From Prosapia bicincta (taxonomy: Eukaryota > Arthropoda > Insecta > Hemiptera > Cercopidae): DNA of 64,000 bases. Shown here piece by piece: positions 23,271-32,353 of this stretch (position 1 is the stretch's first letter; each line of letters starts with the position of its first letter). Made by a program: the position numbers and the translations under genes. The stretch lies in assembly GCA_036971475.1 (NCBI GenBank), contig JBAIZL010000006.1:16161459-16225458 (forward strand). The letters are read 5' to 3'. A model generated the notes under the pieces. The model worked only from the letters and a program-made list of their open reading frames with translations, had not been told where the DNA came from and searched no databases.

Positions 23271-23503
23271 TTTAAAACAACATAGGTTATTCAAATACAA
23301 GAATATTTATTATTTTATATCCAAAGCTTTTCGTTGGCAAACAGTACCAACATCATCAGGAATGAAAATTACAATAATGTTGTAATTACAACAACATTAT
23401 TGTAATTTTCATTCCTGATGATGTTGGTACTGTTTGCCAACGAAAAGCTTTGGATATAAAATAATAAATATTCTTTTATTTGAATAACCCATGTTGTTTT
23501 AAA
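23271..23503. mobile_element. Palindrome of two inverted Penelope 3' ends, GUUGG type
   Basis: Arms of about 115 bp: TTTAAAACAACATAGG at the left is mirrored by CCCATGTTGTTTTAAA at the right, centre near 23387. Both arms have an intact CTGATGA (23415-23421 on +, complement of 23353-23359 on minus), GTTGG/CCAAC and GAAAAGCTTTGG. (TA)n runs flank both sides (23253-23270 and 23524-23638). Confidence 0.85.
23405..23470 (+). ncRNA. Hammerhead-ribozyme-like motif, + arm
   Basis: CTGATGA (23415-23421), extra T, GTTGG (23423-23427) with CCAAC (23437-23441), GAA (23442-23444), AAGCTT, T, then GGAT pairing with ATTC before the core. The minus arm forms the same structure, so transcripts of either strand would carry one. 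Confidence 0.55.
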
Positions 23504-23521
23504 TTATTAAACAAGAAAACG

Positions 23522-24284
<763 letters not shown>

Positions 24285-24545
24285 TTCAAATTTTAAATCG
24301 TTAATAAAATAGTTTTTATTCATCCACTCAAATTGAAATACATTTTTATAAACTTGTAATGCATGACATTTGATGTTAGTACAGTTTTTTTTCAAATATC
24401 AATTCATTATTTTTATTTTAAAAAGTTGGTGTCTTTAGGTTGGATTCGAACTGCATGACTACATGTTTGAAATCCAGCCCTCAAACATTAGGGATTTAAA
24501 TTTTGACTTGTGGGTAAACAAGTAGTATAAACAACAACCAAAATT
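24285..24545 (-). mobile_element. SINE-like dispersed repeat, copy 5 (tRNA-like head)
   Basis: Minus-strand match to the copy at 15575-15860, including the tRNA-like block (B-box GTTCGAATCC as the complement of 24441-24450), AAAAACTGTACTAACATCAAA and ATGAATAAAAACTATTTTA. It abuts copy 6 in the opposite orientation. The junction AACAACAACC is shared with 15815-15830, so the pair was duplicated as a unit. Confidence 0.6.
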
Positions 24546-24935
24546 AAAGTTAATTCCTATTTAGGTTAACAATGAAACATTTTATTTTATTAAATAAATA
24601 CAAATAATATAAATAACGTAACTTGACCTTCGTTTAATATGTTACAATAGCTGTTATACCACATAACCTATAACATAAAGTCAGCTGTTTTATGAAATCA
24701 TATGTTATCATTTATTGTAAGTCAGGTGGGACGAAATAACTATATTGCATACCTTGCCCCCTTTGTGAAAAGTCTTTCCCTCAGATATAACTATAACTAT
24801 TTATTTAAATTTAATTAATGAATTAATATTTGAAAAAAATTGTAATAACATCAAGTGTCATCCACTACAGGCTGGGTGAATGAATAAACGTATTTCATTG
24901 GTGATTGAAAATTTGAATAAATTTTATAAATAAAT
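24546..24935 (+). mobile_element. SINE-like dispersed repeat, copy 6, near full length
   Basis: AAAGTTAATTCCTATTTAGG at the start, the AGCTGTTATACC/AAGTCAGCTGTTTT pair, GCATACCTTGCCCCC, AATTAATGAATTAATATTTG, CATCAAGTGTCATCCACTAC, and the end GATTGAAAATTTGAATAAA before a TA run. It agrees with 17895-18285 over its whole length. Confidence 0.7.
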
Positions 24936-24960
24936 AAATATATATATACCTTTATATATA

Positions 24961-25151
24961 TATCACTTTCACTATGTGTACTTAAACAAGAATATTACTT
25001 GGTATTTATGCGAATTAACTTTCAATGACTGGCCTTGTCATCAACATCGGACATAGTATGCCCGATGATGATGACAAGGCCAGTCACTGAAAGTTAACTC
25101 GCATAAATACCAAGTAAGATTCTTGTTTAAGTACATATAGTGAAGGTGATA
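24961..25151. mobile_element. Palindrome, distinct family, with degenerate hammerhead-like core
   Basis: Arms of about 90 bp (TATCACTTTCACTATGTGTA mirrored at 25131-25151). The + arm reads CCGATGA, T, GATGAC, loop, GTCACT, GAAAG, which resembles the other ribozyme-like blocks with core U4 changed to C. It is flanked on the right by (TA)n at 25172-25216. Probably the inverted end of another Penelope-like family. Confidence 0.6.
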
Positions 25152-25169
25152 AGTGAATACATGAAAACA

Positions 25170-25171
<2 letters not shown>

Positions 25172-25216
<45 letters not shown>
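25172..25216. repeat. (TA)n microsatellite
   Basis: About 45 bp of TA to the right of the palindrome. Confidence 0.95.
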
Positions 25217-25218
<2 letters not shown>

Positions 25219-25611
25219 CCTGTATAACGATATGTTGACGGGGACTCTAAAGACAACTATAAATTAAGTTTGTAAAATTAAGACTACAATGTACAAGGCC
25301 AAGCTGGCAGTATTATTACTTTATTGTACCATTAATTCCCAAAAAAAGGTTGTCAGTTTTAAAACGCAAGGGCGCTCAAAAAACTATAGAAAAAAACTTG
25401 GTTCCATTAAGAGAAAGTCAGTTGCTAAAAGACGTTAAATTTCATAATATACGTTAAAAAGTTAAATTAAGAAATGTGATTGGTCTAAACTAGGAGAGAA
25501 GGGATAAGGGGTTCAGAAAATTATTTGGGAGAAAAATCGAAACGGGAGGTCATCCAGGAACGCTCGATGGGAGTAGACGTCGGTCAAGCTATCTCCAGTT
25601 CTTGTAATTAT

Positions 25612-25723
25612 ATTAAGTAAATTGTCGAACGAAGTGAATATTAAGTAAATCGTCGAAAGCATTAAACATTAAGAAAATCCTGGAAAGCAGAGAATATTAA
25701 ATAAATCGTCGAAAGTTGATTGT
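25612..25723. repeat. 28-bp tandem subrepeat, four degenerate copies
   Basis: ATTAAGTAAATCGTCGAAAG-like units begin at 25612, 25640, 25668 and 25696, exactly 28 bp apart. Confidence 0.85.
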
Positions 25724-26160
25724 GATTATAGTGCAACGGACGGAACTTCGGGACCACGAGCTACGAACAGGCGAACCTCAAATAATAATAATAAAACTTT
25801 TCTCAATCAACCTTTGAACATTAAACTTTTCTGTTGATCTGCCAATCACATTAATTTTATTTATTAATCCATAAAAGCAATATTCATTAAATCAGAACTA
25901 TAAAATAATATTAACCTACGTTTCTCCAATTGCAACCCGAACCTTATACAGCGACCCTAAGATCAAACAAATTTATATAAATTAGGTTGAGTATAAAAAG
26001 AAAAGAAAGTTAAGAGTCTCATGTAGATTAATATAATTGAGCAAGCCAAATTTAAATTAAATTAAGAAATTATCTTTTAAATAATACTGTAATTTTGATA
26101 AAACTTAATTAAATTATCTTAACCTGTAAATTGTGTGTTATTTCAGAGATCAATAATATA

Positions 26161-26410
26161 AATAATAATTTCTTATTAATCACTTAAACAATAGTTTATA
26201 ACTATCCAAACTTTGAATTTAGTAAATTTGTTAAAACTTACTGAGACACTGATGAAGATCGGCACATAGCGATCGAAAACGTTCTGTCTCAGTAAGTTTT
26301 AACAAATTTACTAAATTCAAAGTTCGGATAGTCATAAACTATTGTTTTTAAGTGATTAATAAGATTCATCCTAACGTAATGGACTATAAAATTCAAGAAT
26401 AATAATTTCA
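26161..26410 (+). mobile_element. Hairpin insertion with apical hammerhead core and 12-bp direct repeats
   Basis: A 12-bp direct repeat, AATAATAATTTC, occurs at 26161-26172 and 26398-26409 and looks like a target-site duplication. Between them is a hairpin whose arms (26172-26248 and 26285-26363) match over about 77 bp with two mismatches and one 2-bp gap. The loop is exactly a hammerhead core. Part of the right arm (GTCTCA(G)TAAGTTTTAACAAATTT) also forms the 3' end of the Penelope-like element at 45462-47060, so this is likely a non-coding relative of that family. Confidence 0.75.
26238..26296 (+). ncRNA. Hammerhead ribozyme motif at the hairpin tip
   Basis: CTGATGA (26249-26255), one extra A, GATCG (26257-26261) paired with CGATC (26270-26274), GAA (26275-26277), AACGTT (minimal self-complementary stem III), C at the cleavage position (26284). 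Stem I is TTACTGAGACA with TGTCTCAGTAA, perfect over 11 bp at the core and continuing to about 77 bp. All invariant core residues of a type I hammerhead are present apart from the extra base before stem II. Confidence 0.7.
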
Positions 26411-26509
26411 TTCTTATCAGAGATAAGTGGCGCCCAAAAGCGAGTCCTATTAATTAAAATAATTTTTGAATAAATAAAATTGTTACATTGAAAGTTAACC
26501 TAAAAAAGG

Positions 26510-26510
<1 letters not shown>

Positions 26511-26546
<36 letters not shown>
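26511..26546. repeat. (TA)n microsatellite
   Basis: TA run to the left of the next palindrome. Confidence 0.95.
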
Positions 26547-26547
<1 letters not shown>

Positions 26548-26550
<3 letters not shown>

Positions 26551-26878
26551 ATAAATTAAAAATATTTCAAAAACAAGAATACTTTTAATGATTATATTTA
26601 TTCAAAGCTTTTCGCCGATAAAATAGTACCAGCATCTTCAGGAAAATAATTATCTAATAAAATATTTTTACAAAATTAAATCATATGTCTAATATGTCTA
26701 CATATGATTTTATTTTGTAAAAATATTTATTAGATAATTATTTTCCTGGAGATGCTGGTACTATTTTATCGGCGAAAAGTTTTGAATAAATATATTCATT
26801 AAAGGTATTCATGTTTTGGAAATATTTTTAATTTATTAACTATATTACAAGAAAAAATATCACCATATTTAATATAAT
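26548..26878. mobile_element. Palindrome of two inverted Penelope 3' ends, GCUGG type, second copy
   Basis: Same family as 20020-20320. Arms 26548 onward and to 26839 are mirror images around a centre near 26693, and the right flank 26840-26878 continues the family sequence found at 20020-20060. The minus core CTGAAGA is intact (complement of 26634-26640); the + arm has CTGGAGA at 26746-26752, which removes an invariant A. (TA)n flanks both sides. Confidence 0.8.
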
Positions 26879-26903
26879 ATATATATATATATGTATGTAT
26901 ATA

Positions 26904-26996
26904 TTATTACTAATTACTGGATTACATTCTTGGGGTTGAGATACATTATCGCTTTCATGGATCTAAATTGTTCTGTAATCCAGCAAGTAGTGATAA
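26904..26996. repeat. Short inverted-repeat unit
   Basis: TTATTACTAATTACTGGATT at the left is mirrored at 26974-26996 with three mismatches over 23 bp, around a 47-bp loop. It could be a tiny MITE-like element; no target duplication is clear. Confidence 0.5.
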
Positions 26997-26997
26997 A

Positions 26998-27723
26998 ATA
27001 CTCAACAGTAATGATTAACATTAACTGTATTAGTTGGTGACGCGTCAAGTGTAAATGAATAGGGGTAGAAGGTAGGTAATAACCTTAGGTGTAGCTTCTA
27101 CCCATCTCTCATATGTGAGTCATCATTCTTTCCACTCGACAAGGAAAATTACTTAATTCGTCTACAAGTATTCTTTACCCCAAAACGTGTAACGTTATTA
27201 TATAGCTAAAGATTCCTTTAAATAAAACAAATTGTAGTGTTAGAGGTGTAATAAGATATGATACTTCTACTAGAAAACACGAGTATGGTGTTTTTCTTCC
27301 ATATGAAGGGGTTTAACAGTACCTTCTAACATAGCAAGGCTTACATATGAATTCTACAGAGTCAAAGTGCACTTTCTCCATTTCTTTTCAAAATTAAGAC
27401 TATACATGAAACTTGTAGGAAATTTCTTGATGGACATGTTTATGCATTCAGTTTATTGCACAAATATTTATTCAGAACCAACAAAAATATTAATTCTAAG
27501 TTCTTTAATAAATTCTTCAGTGGTTTTTTGACTGTTCTGAAAAACTAGGTGAATGGGAGAAAGTGCGGTTTGATTCTAGAGGACTCATATATGTACATCA
27601 GGTGTTATGTGTGAAGCAGCGCACATAGACAGCGCTGTTGCTACCTCCTTTGATTAGACTTACATGTCTACATGTAGTGTTGGTTATTTTTTATTGTCAA
27701 CACGCGAAAATAAGCTAAATAAC
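26998..27723. other. Unique sequence upstream of the THAP remnant
   Basis: About 730 bp with no recognised element. The last 150 bp (near 27600-27650, CAGCGCACATAGACAGCGC) is richer in G+C and might be the old promoter of the THAP gene, but no clear TATA box is present. Confidence 0.4.
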
Positions 27724-29222
27724 ATGGGATATCGCTGTTGTTTTCCTAGTTGCGTGGAAATTACGATAATTATCCAAAAGTGGCAGTGTTTTCGTTCCCA
27801 AAAGAAGAAGCATTACACCGGAGATGGATTCAAGCAATTCATAGGAAAGATTTCAAACCAACACAATCCTCTAAGGTTAGTATATATTTTTCAATTTATT
27901 GTATTAGCTCATCAGCAAACCTAAATAAGCCTAAAAAAATTTAGAATTGTTGCAAAGTATTGAATTCTCTTACTACTTAAGAAATTGTATCATGTATTAA
28001 ATCAAATATTATAGGCTCTTGGATACGGTTTACAAATAACTGAAAATGTTAGTAGTATTATGGCATCCCTCACTTTCTGTTAGGTATTACGATCCACTTT
28101 CATTCTAACTGAAATACGGCTATAATGAATCAAATTATGTAGGATTGTGTCTACAGTTTATACAAGAGAGTGAAAATAGTACAACACACAGTTACTGCAA
28201 CGTATTGAATTCTATTTGCTACCAGACTCAAGTAGCTTTATGCCAATCAATGTAGAACATCATGTGAGCATTACAGAATAATAATGTATAATTATAGCGA
28301 ATCATTAAAAAATATTTATTTATATAATTCAAAGTCAATTGAATGTACAGTCAATGTAATCTTACTTTGCTGGTCTTGCAATAAAAAGCATTTAGCGTGA
28401 CCTATATTCATAGGTAACCTATATTTATTCCATACCTGTTGCAGACCTTTATCATAGTACTCGGTTTATTTATTTATTCACCAGTAATAAATACAAGCAT
28501 GTAGATTTTCACAATTTCTACACCCCATTACAGAAATATTTTAGTATCTCTTCGTAGTGCAACGGCCAAATTGACCGTTGCAAAATTAGGTAATAGAGTG
28601 TAATAGGGTTTTAGGTCAAACCTCTAAATAATACAAAAAATTTAACTAACTAGACTAAACCACAGTAAAAATAGACGAAGTTATCAAAATTAGAATAAAC
28701 TAAATTTAATTTTAGTCGTTAAAAATTGTTAAAATACTGAAATACTAAATTTTGTAAAGAGCGTTAGAACATATAGCCTCGCTCTATAGGTACAGTTGAT
28801 AGAACTAATAATAATTGTCATTATTTATTACTAATAATAATTAATACTGTTTTATTTATTATTTATAATAATAAACTGTTATTTTCCGAAGGAGTAGGCT
28901 GCTCTAAGTTTAACATATATTGTTTTTTCCAGGTTAAGTGAAATGCATTCAATCCCTGTGATACTGTAATAGTGAAAACTGAGAAAAGCTGCAAACTCCA
29001 CATAGGATAAAGTCGAAAGAAGGAGCAAATCCAACAGTGCTTTCTAACTGTTCTGCATATTTGTCAGCTCTAACATCTTCAAGGGAAAGTAATGAAGAAA
29101 GAAGAGAAGCCATATTGAATAATATTTTTAAAGCGTCAACAAACATAATGCTGAATAATTATGTGCAAATAAAAAACTGCAAAATTTCAATAAGTTGGAA
29201 AAAAAAATTATCAACCGTGTAG
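27724..29222 (+). pseudogene. THAP-domain gene, two exons, frameshifted
   Basis: Exon 1 (27724-27875) starts MGYRCCFPSC, the first half of the C2CH zinc finger of THAP DNA-binding domains. It continues after a 1-bp loss at 27753 as RGNYDNYPKVAVFSFPKEEA, then RRWIQAIHRKDFKPTQSSK, a clear THAP pattern (FSFP, W, IxR, SK). It ends at a splice donor, AAG then GTTAGT. Exon 2 begins after TTTTTTCCAG at 28933. It carries DTVIVKTEKSCKLH, a stop and frameshift, then GANPTVLSNCSAYLSALTSS and RESNEERREA, matching the linker that follows THAP domains in many insect proteins. The CxxHF half of the finger is not readable. A stop at 29220 is followed by AATAAA at 29224. THAP proteins bind DNA; some descend from P-element transposase. 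This copy is broken. Confidence 0.75.
27876..28932 (+). other. Intron of the THAP remnant
   Basis: Bounded by GTTAGT and TTTTTTCCAG. AT-rich, with no recognised repeat or nested gene. Its retention shows the copy is not a processed pseudogene. Confidence 0.6.
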
Positions 29223-29223
29223 C

Positions 29224-29229
29224 AATAAA
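29224..29229 (+). terminator. Polyadenylation signal candidate of the THAP remnant
   Basis: AATAAA starts one base after the final stop codon; further AATAAA-like hexamers follow in the AT-rich flank, so the site actually used is uncertain. Confidence 0.4.
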
Positions 29230-29559
29230 ATTTTTCAAAAACAAATCATCTCAAAATATTTGAATACCGTGTATATGTTTGTAAATATGATAATAAACTT
29301 TTGTAAATAATGAACACTAATTATTTGTTATAATTTTTTATAATGGTAACTTTTGTTATAATGTATAACTAATGTAAATTACAAAATATAATCACGAACG
29401 CGAAATGACTTTTTGTTAGGAAACAGTAAGACACAGACTTTACCATTAGCAAGGTCTAGCTGTGATGGCGTCAGTAGGCAGCTGTGAGGCCTGTTGTATT
29501 AGTAGGTAACTGAGTTTGGGTTGTATTAGGGTATTTATATAGACGTGCGACTACAACTA
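29230..29559. other. Downstream flank, nothing recognised
   Basis: AT-rich until 29400, then more balanced sequence. No open frame of note. Confidence 0.4.
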
Positions 29560-29785
29560 TTTTCGTAATATTTTAAAACTTTTCTTATTTTTTAACTTCT
29601 TCCTAGACACGAACCCGACATTATTTTTTGTCGCCGGTGCCGTTTTTAAAAAATATACTTTAAAAAACATAACCTAAACTATCCTTTATTGACTTATGAA
29701 TACCGATATTTTCGTGATTTTTTTGTTTTCTTTTCTTATGTATTTTTACTTCCTAGACACGAAGCCAACATTATTTTTTTACTAT
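29560..29785. repeat. Two diverged copies of a ~150-bp unit
   Basis: TTTCGT-AT, TTTTCTTAT and CTTCCTAGACACGAA, ACATTATTTTTT blocks occur at about 29571-29630 and again at 29711-29783, roughly 150 bp apart. Confidence 0.6.
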
Positions 29786-29788
29786 ATT

Positions 29789-30985
29789 TCTATATTAAAA
29801 TATAGCTACGAAGTTTACAGTCAGGATAGATTTAGTTATAATTTTGTTCAACATTAATATATACCTGTGACGTAGCTATATTTTAATATAGTAATGTTGT
29901 ATAAAATTATAACCAAATCTATCCTGACTAGATACTTCGTAGCTATATTTTAATAGATAAAGCCTATATAGTAATGTTGAATAAGGTTATAACCAAATTT
30001 ATTCTCACCTAGATACATCGTAATTATATTTTAATATAGTAATGTGGTATAAAATTATAACCAAATCTATCCTGACTGGATACTTCGTAGCTATATTTTA
30101 ATAGATAAAGCCTATATAGTAATGTTGAATAAGGTTATAACCAAATTTATTCTCACCTAGATACATCGTAATTATATTTTAATATAGTAATGTGGTATAA
30201 AATTATAACCAAATCTATCCTGACTGGATACTTCGTAGCTATATTTTAATAGATAAAGCCTATATAGTAATGTTGAATAAGGTTATAACCAAATTTATTC
30301 TCACCTAGATACATCGTAATTATATTTTAATATAGTAATGTGGTATAAAATTATAACCAAATCTATCCTGACTGGATACTTCGTAGCTATATTTTAATAG
30401 ATAAAGCCTATATAGTAATGTTGAATAAGGTTATAATCAAATTTATTCTCACCTAGATACATCGTAATTATATTTTAATATAGTAATGTGGTATAAAATT
30501 ATAACCAAATCTATCCTGACTGGATACTTCGTAGCTATATTTTAATAGATAAAGCCTATATAGTAATGTTGAATAAGGTTATAACCAAATTTATTCTCAC
30601 CTAGATACATCGTAATTATATTTTAATATAGTAATGTGGTATAAAATTATAACCAAATCTATCCTGACTGGATACTTCGTAGCTATATTTTAATAGATAA
30701 AGCCTATATAGTAATGTTGAATAAGGTTATAACCAAATCTATCCTCACCTAGATACATCGTAATTATATTTTAATATAGTAATGTTGAATAAGGTTATAA
30801 CCAAATTTATTCTCACCTAGATACATCGTAATTATATTTTAATATAGTAATGTGGTATAAAATTATAACCAAATCTATCCTGACTGGATACTTCGTAGCT
30901 ATATTTTAATAGATAAAGCCTATATAGTAATGTTGAATAAGGTTATAACCAAATCTATCCTCACCTAGATACATCGTAATTACAT
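29789..30985. repeat. 148-bp dimeric satellite with an inverted first unit
   Basis: ATACATCGTAATTATATTTT recurs at 30013, 30161, 30309 and onward every 148 bp. Each period is two related halves of about 67 and 81 bp (both contain TATATTTTAATA and TTATAACCAAAT), so it arose from dimerisation. The first unit, 29789-29865, is inverted relative to the rest (AGCTACGAAG ... AGTCAGGATAG), making a palindrome at the left edge. One dimer near 30730-30830 lacks a half. Confidence 0.95.
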
Positions 30986-31336
30986 GTGTCAATACACCTG
31001 TGTAATACGATGGTTGTGTGACATAAAACACTGTAGGGATATATATGGAAATAGGACCCAATGGCTACAATGAAATAATAATAAAATGAAGGGCGAGACT
31101 TAACGTGACTAGGGTTATGATTTACAATTTTTATATGAGTAAACAATTTACAATGACTTAGGATTAAACGTACCTTGATTTAAAGCTAAAGAGAAGGATG
31201 TCGAATTGAAGAAATGATTTGTAGAGTTCTTTAATGGGAGAATGAATGAAATGATGAACTAGTATTTTTAGTGAGTCTAACTGGAAATGGCGTTTACAGA
31301 GTACTAAGACTAGCTTTAGCCTATGGCTTAAACTAA
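30986..31336. other. Unique sequence left of a TIR transposon
   Basis: No gene recognised. A minus frame at 30961-31146 starts in the satellite and is not supported. Confidence 0.5.
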
Positions 31337-32241
31337 GGCCGCGGACATACAGAAAGCGACTGGTGACGGCAACGCAACGTAAACTTGAGTTGCTTATTCA
31401 TAGAGAAGTGATAGCAACGCTACTAGCGAGTGACACAGAAACTAGAGTTGTTCTAGCACGGCATGCTGTAAACTCGTTGCTCAGTTTCTCAGTTGCCAGC
31501 AGTATTGGTTGTCTTGTGTATGTGTTTCTCAAGAGTGATAACGTATTTAAATGATAATAATTTTTATTTGTATTTTTTGTGTTTCTGAACAGTGTTTTAT
31601 TATAGTGGTATATCATGTCAGAAAAACATAATATTGCTGGTTCTGGTCATGATTTGTGTATCCAACAACTTCAAGACGATACGAATGATTACCAACAATT
31701 TTTTCAAAATATATAAAATCGTCACTTGAATTATAAAATTTCACTTGTTTAAAAACTAATTTTTATTTCATTGTAATGTAACGTTATTTTAACTTTTGCA
31801 GTTACACATACAAATAAATACATAAATGAGCGATTATCCTTAGCTGAGTGTTATTGTTAATTTTCTCAAACTGAAATCTATTTCTCCATCTTTCTCTCTT
31901 ATTATTTGTTTTTTTCCTTGATGTTTTAAAATACATTACTCATTCCATAATAATAAAAAAATCGGTCTCGGTAATTTCGTGAATAACACAGCAATATATT
32001 GACCTTGTCTCGGATAAATAACGTTATAGAGGTGTAGGCCTACACTGAATTATCTTTTTTTGTAACATTTTTGTAGTCCCATTCTTAAAATATAGACAAT
32101 TTTCCTCTGACGATGATCTAACTGACAACTAGACTAGCAACTTCATTTGAACAATCGTGTAAACCGTGTAGCAACTTTTCTATAGCAACTCGAGTTTACA
32201 TTGCGTTGCCATCACCAGTTACTTTCTGTATGTCCGCAGCC
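31337..32241. mobile_element. 905-bp TIR DNA transposon with TAA target duplication
   Basis: The left end begins GGCCGCGGACATACAGAAAG and the right end is GGCTGCGGACATACAGAAAG in complement. The inverted repeats extend to about 58 bp with roughly six mismatches. TAA lies directly outside both ends (31334-31336 and 32242-32244). A 3-bp TWA duplication is typical of PIF/Harbinger elements, though other superfamilies are possible. There is no full transposase; a 33-codon frame at 31615-31716 (MSEKHNIAGSGHDL start, DDTNDYQQFF near the end) might be the N-terminal stub of one. Non-autonomous copy. Confidence 0.8.
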
Positions 32242-32353
32242 TAAAGGTAAAGGGGTGAAATTAGTAAAATGAGTAAGGTTGAAAGTAAAATAAAATATAA
32301 TGAATGTTTAGCTTCTGAATATACGAGGTAGGGTTGAGATAAAATGAAGGGCT
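32242..32353. other. Short unique spacer before the 147-bp satellite
   Basis: AT-rich, with no recognised feature. The preceding transposon therefore ends about 110 bp from the array. Confidence 0.5.

Larger units (their letters stand above)
25351..26424 (+). mobile_element. Possible LTR of an LTR retrotransposon
   Basis: Starts TGTCAGTTTTAAAACGC and is followed at 26428-26435 by TGGCGCCC, which resembles a tRNA primer-binding site placed just downstream of an LTR. Internal 28-bp subrepeats (25612-25723) and G+C-richer stretches near 25500-25600 fit an LTR. No gag or pol sequence follows before the next element at 26511, and no second LTR is visible, so this would be a truncated copy. A hairpin element is inserted at 26161-26410. 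Confidence 0.3.

Noticed and set aside
24961..25151. Intact hammerhead ribozyme
   Set aside because: The core reads CCGATGA and stem II is followed by T before GAA; kept only as a degenerate relative.
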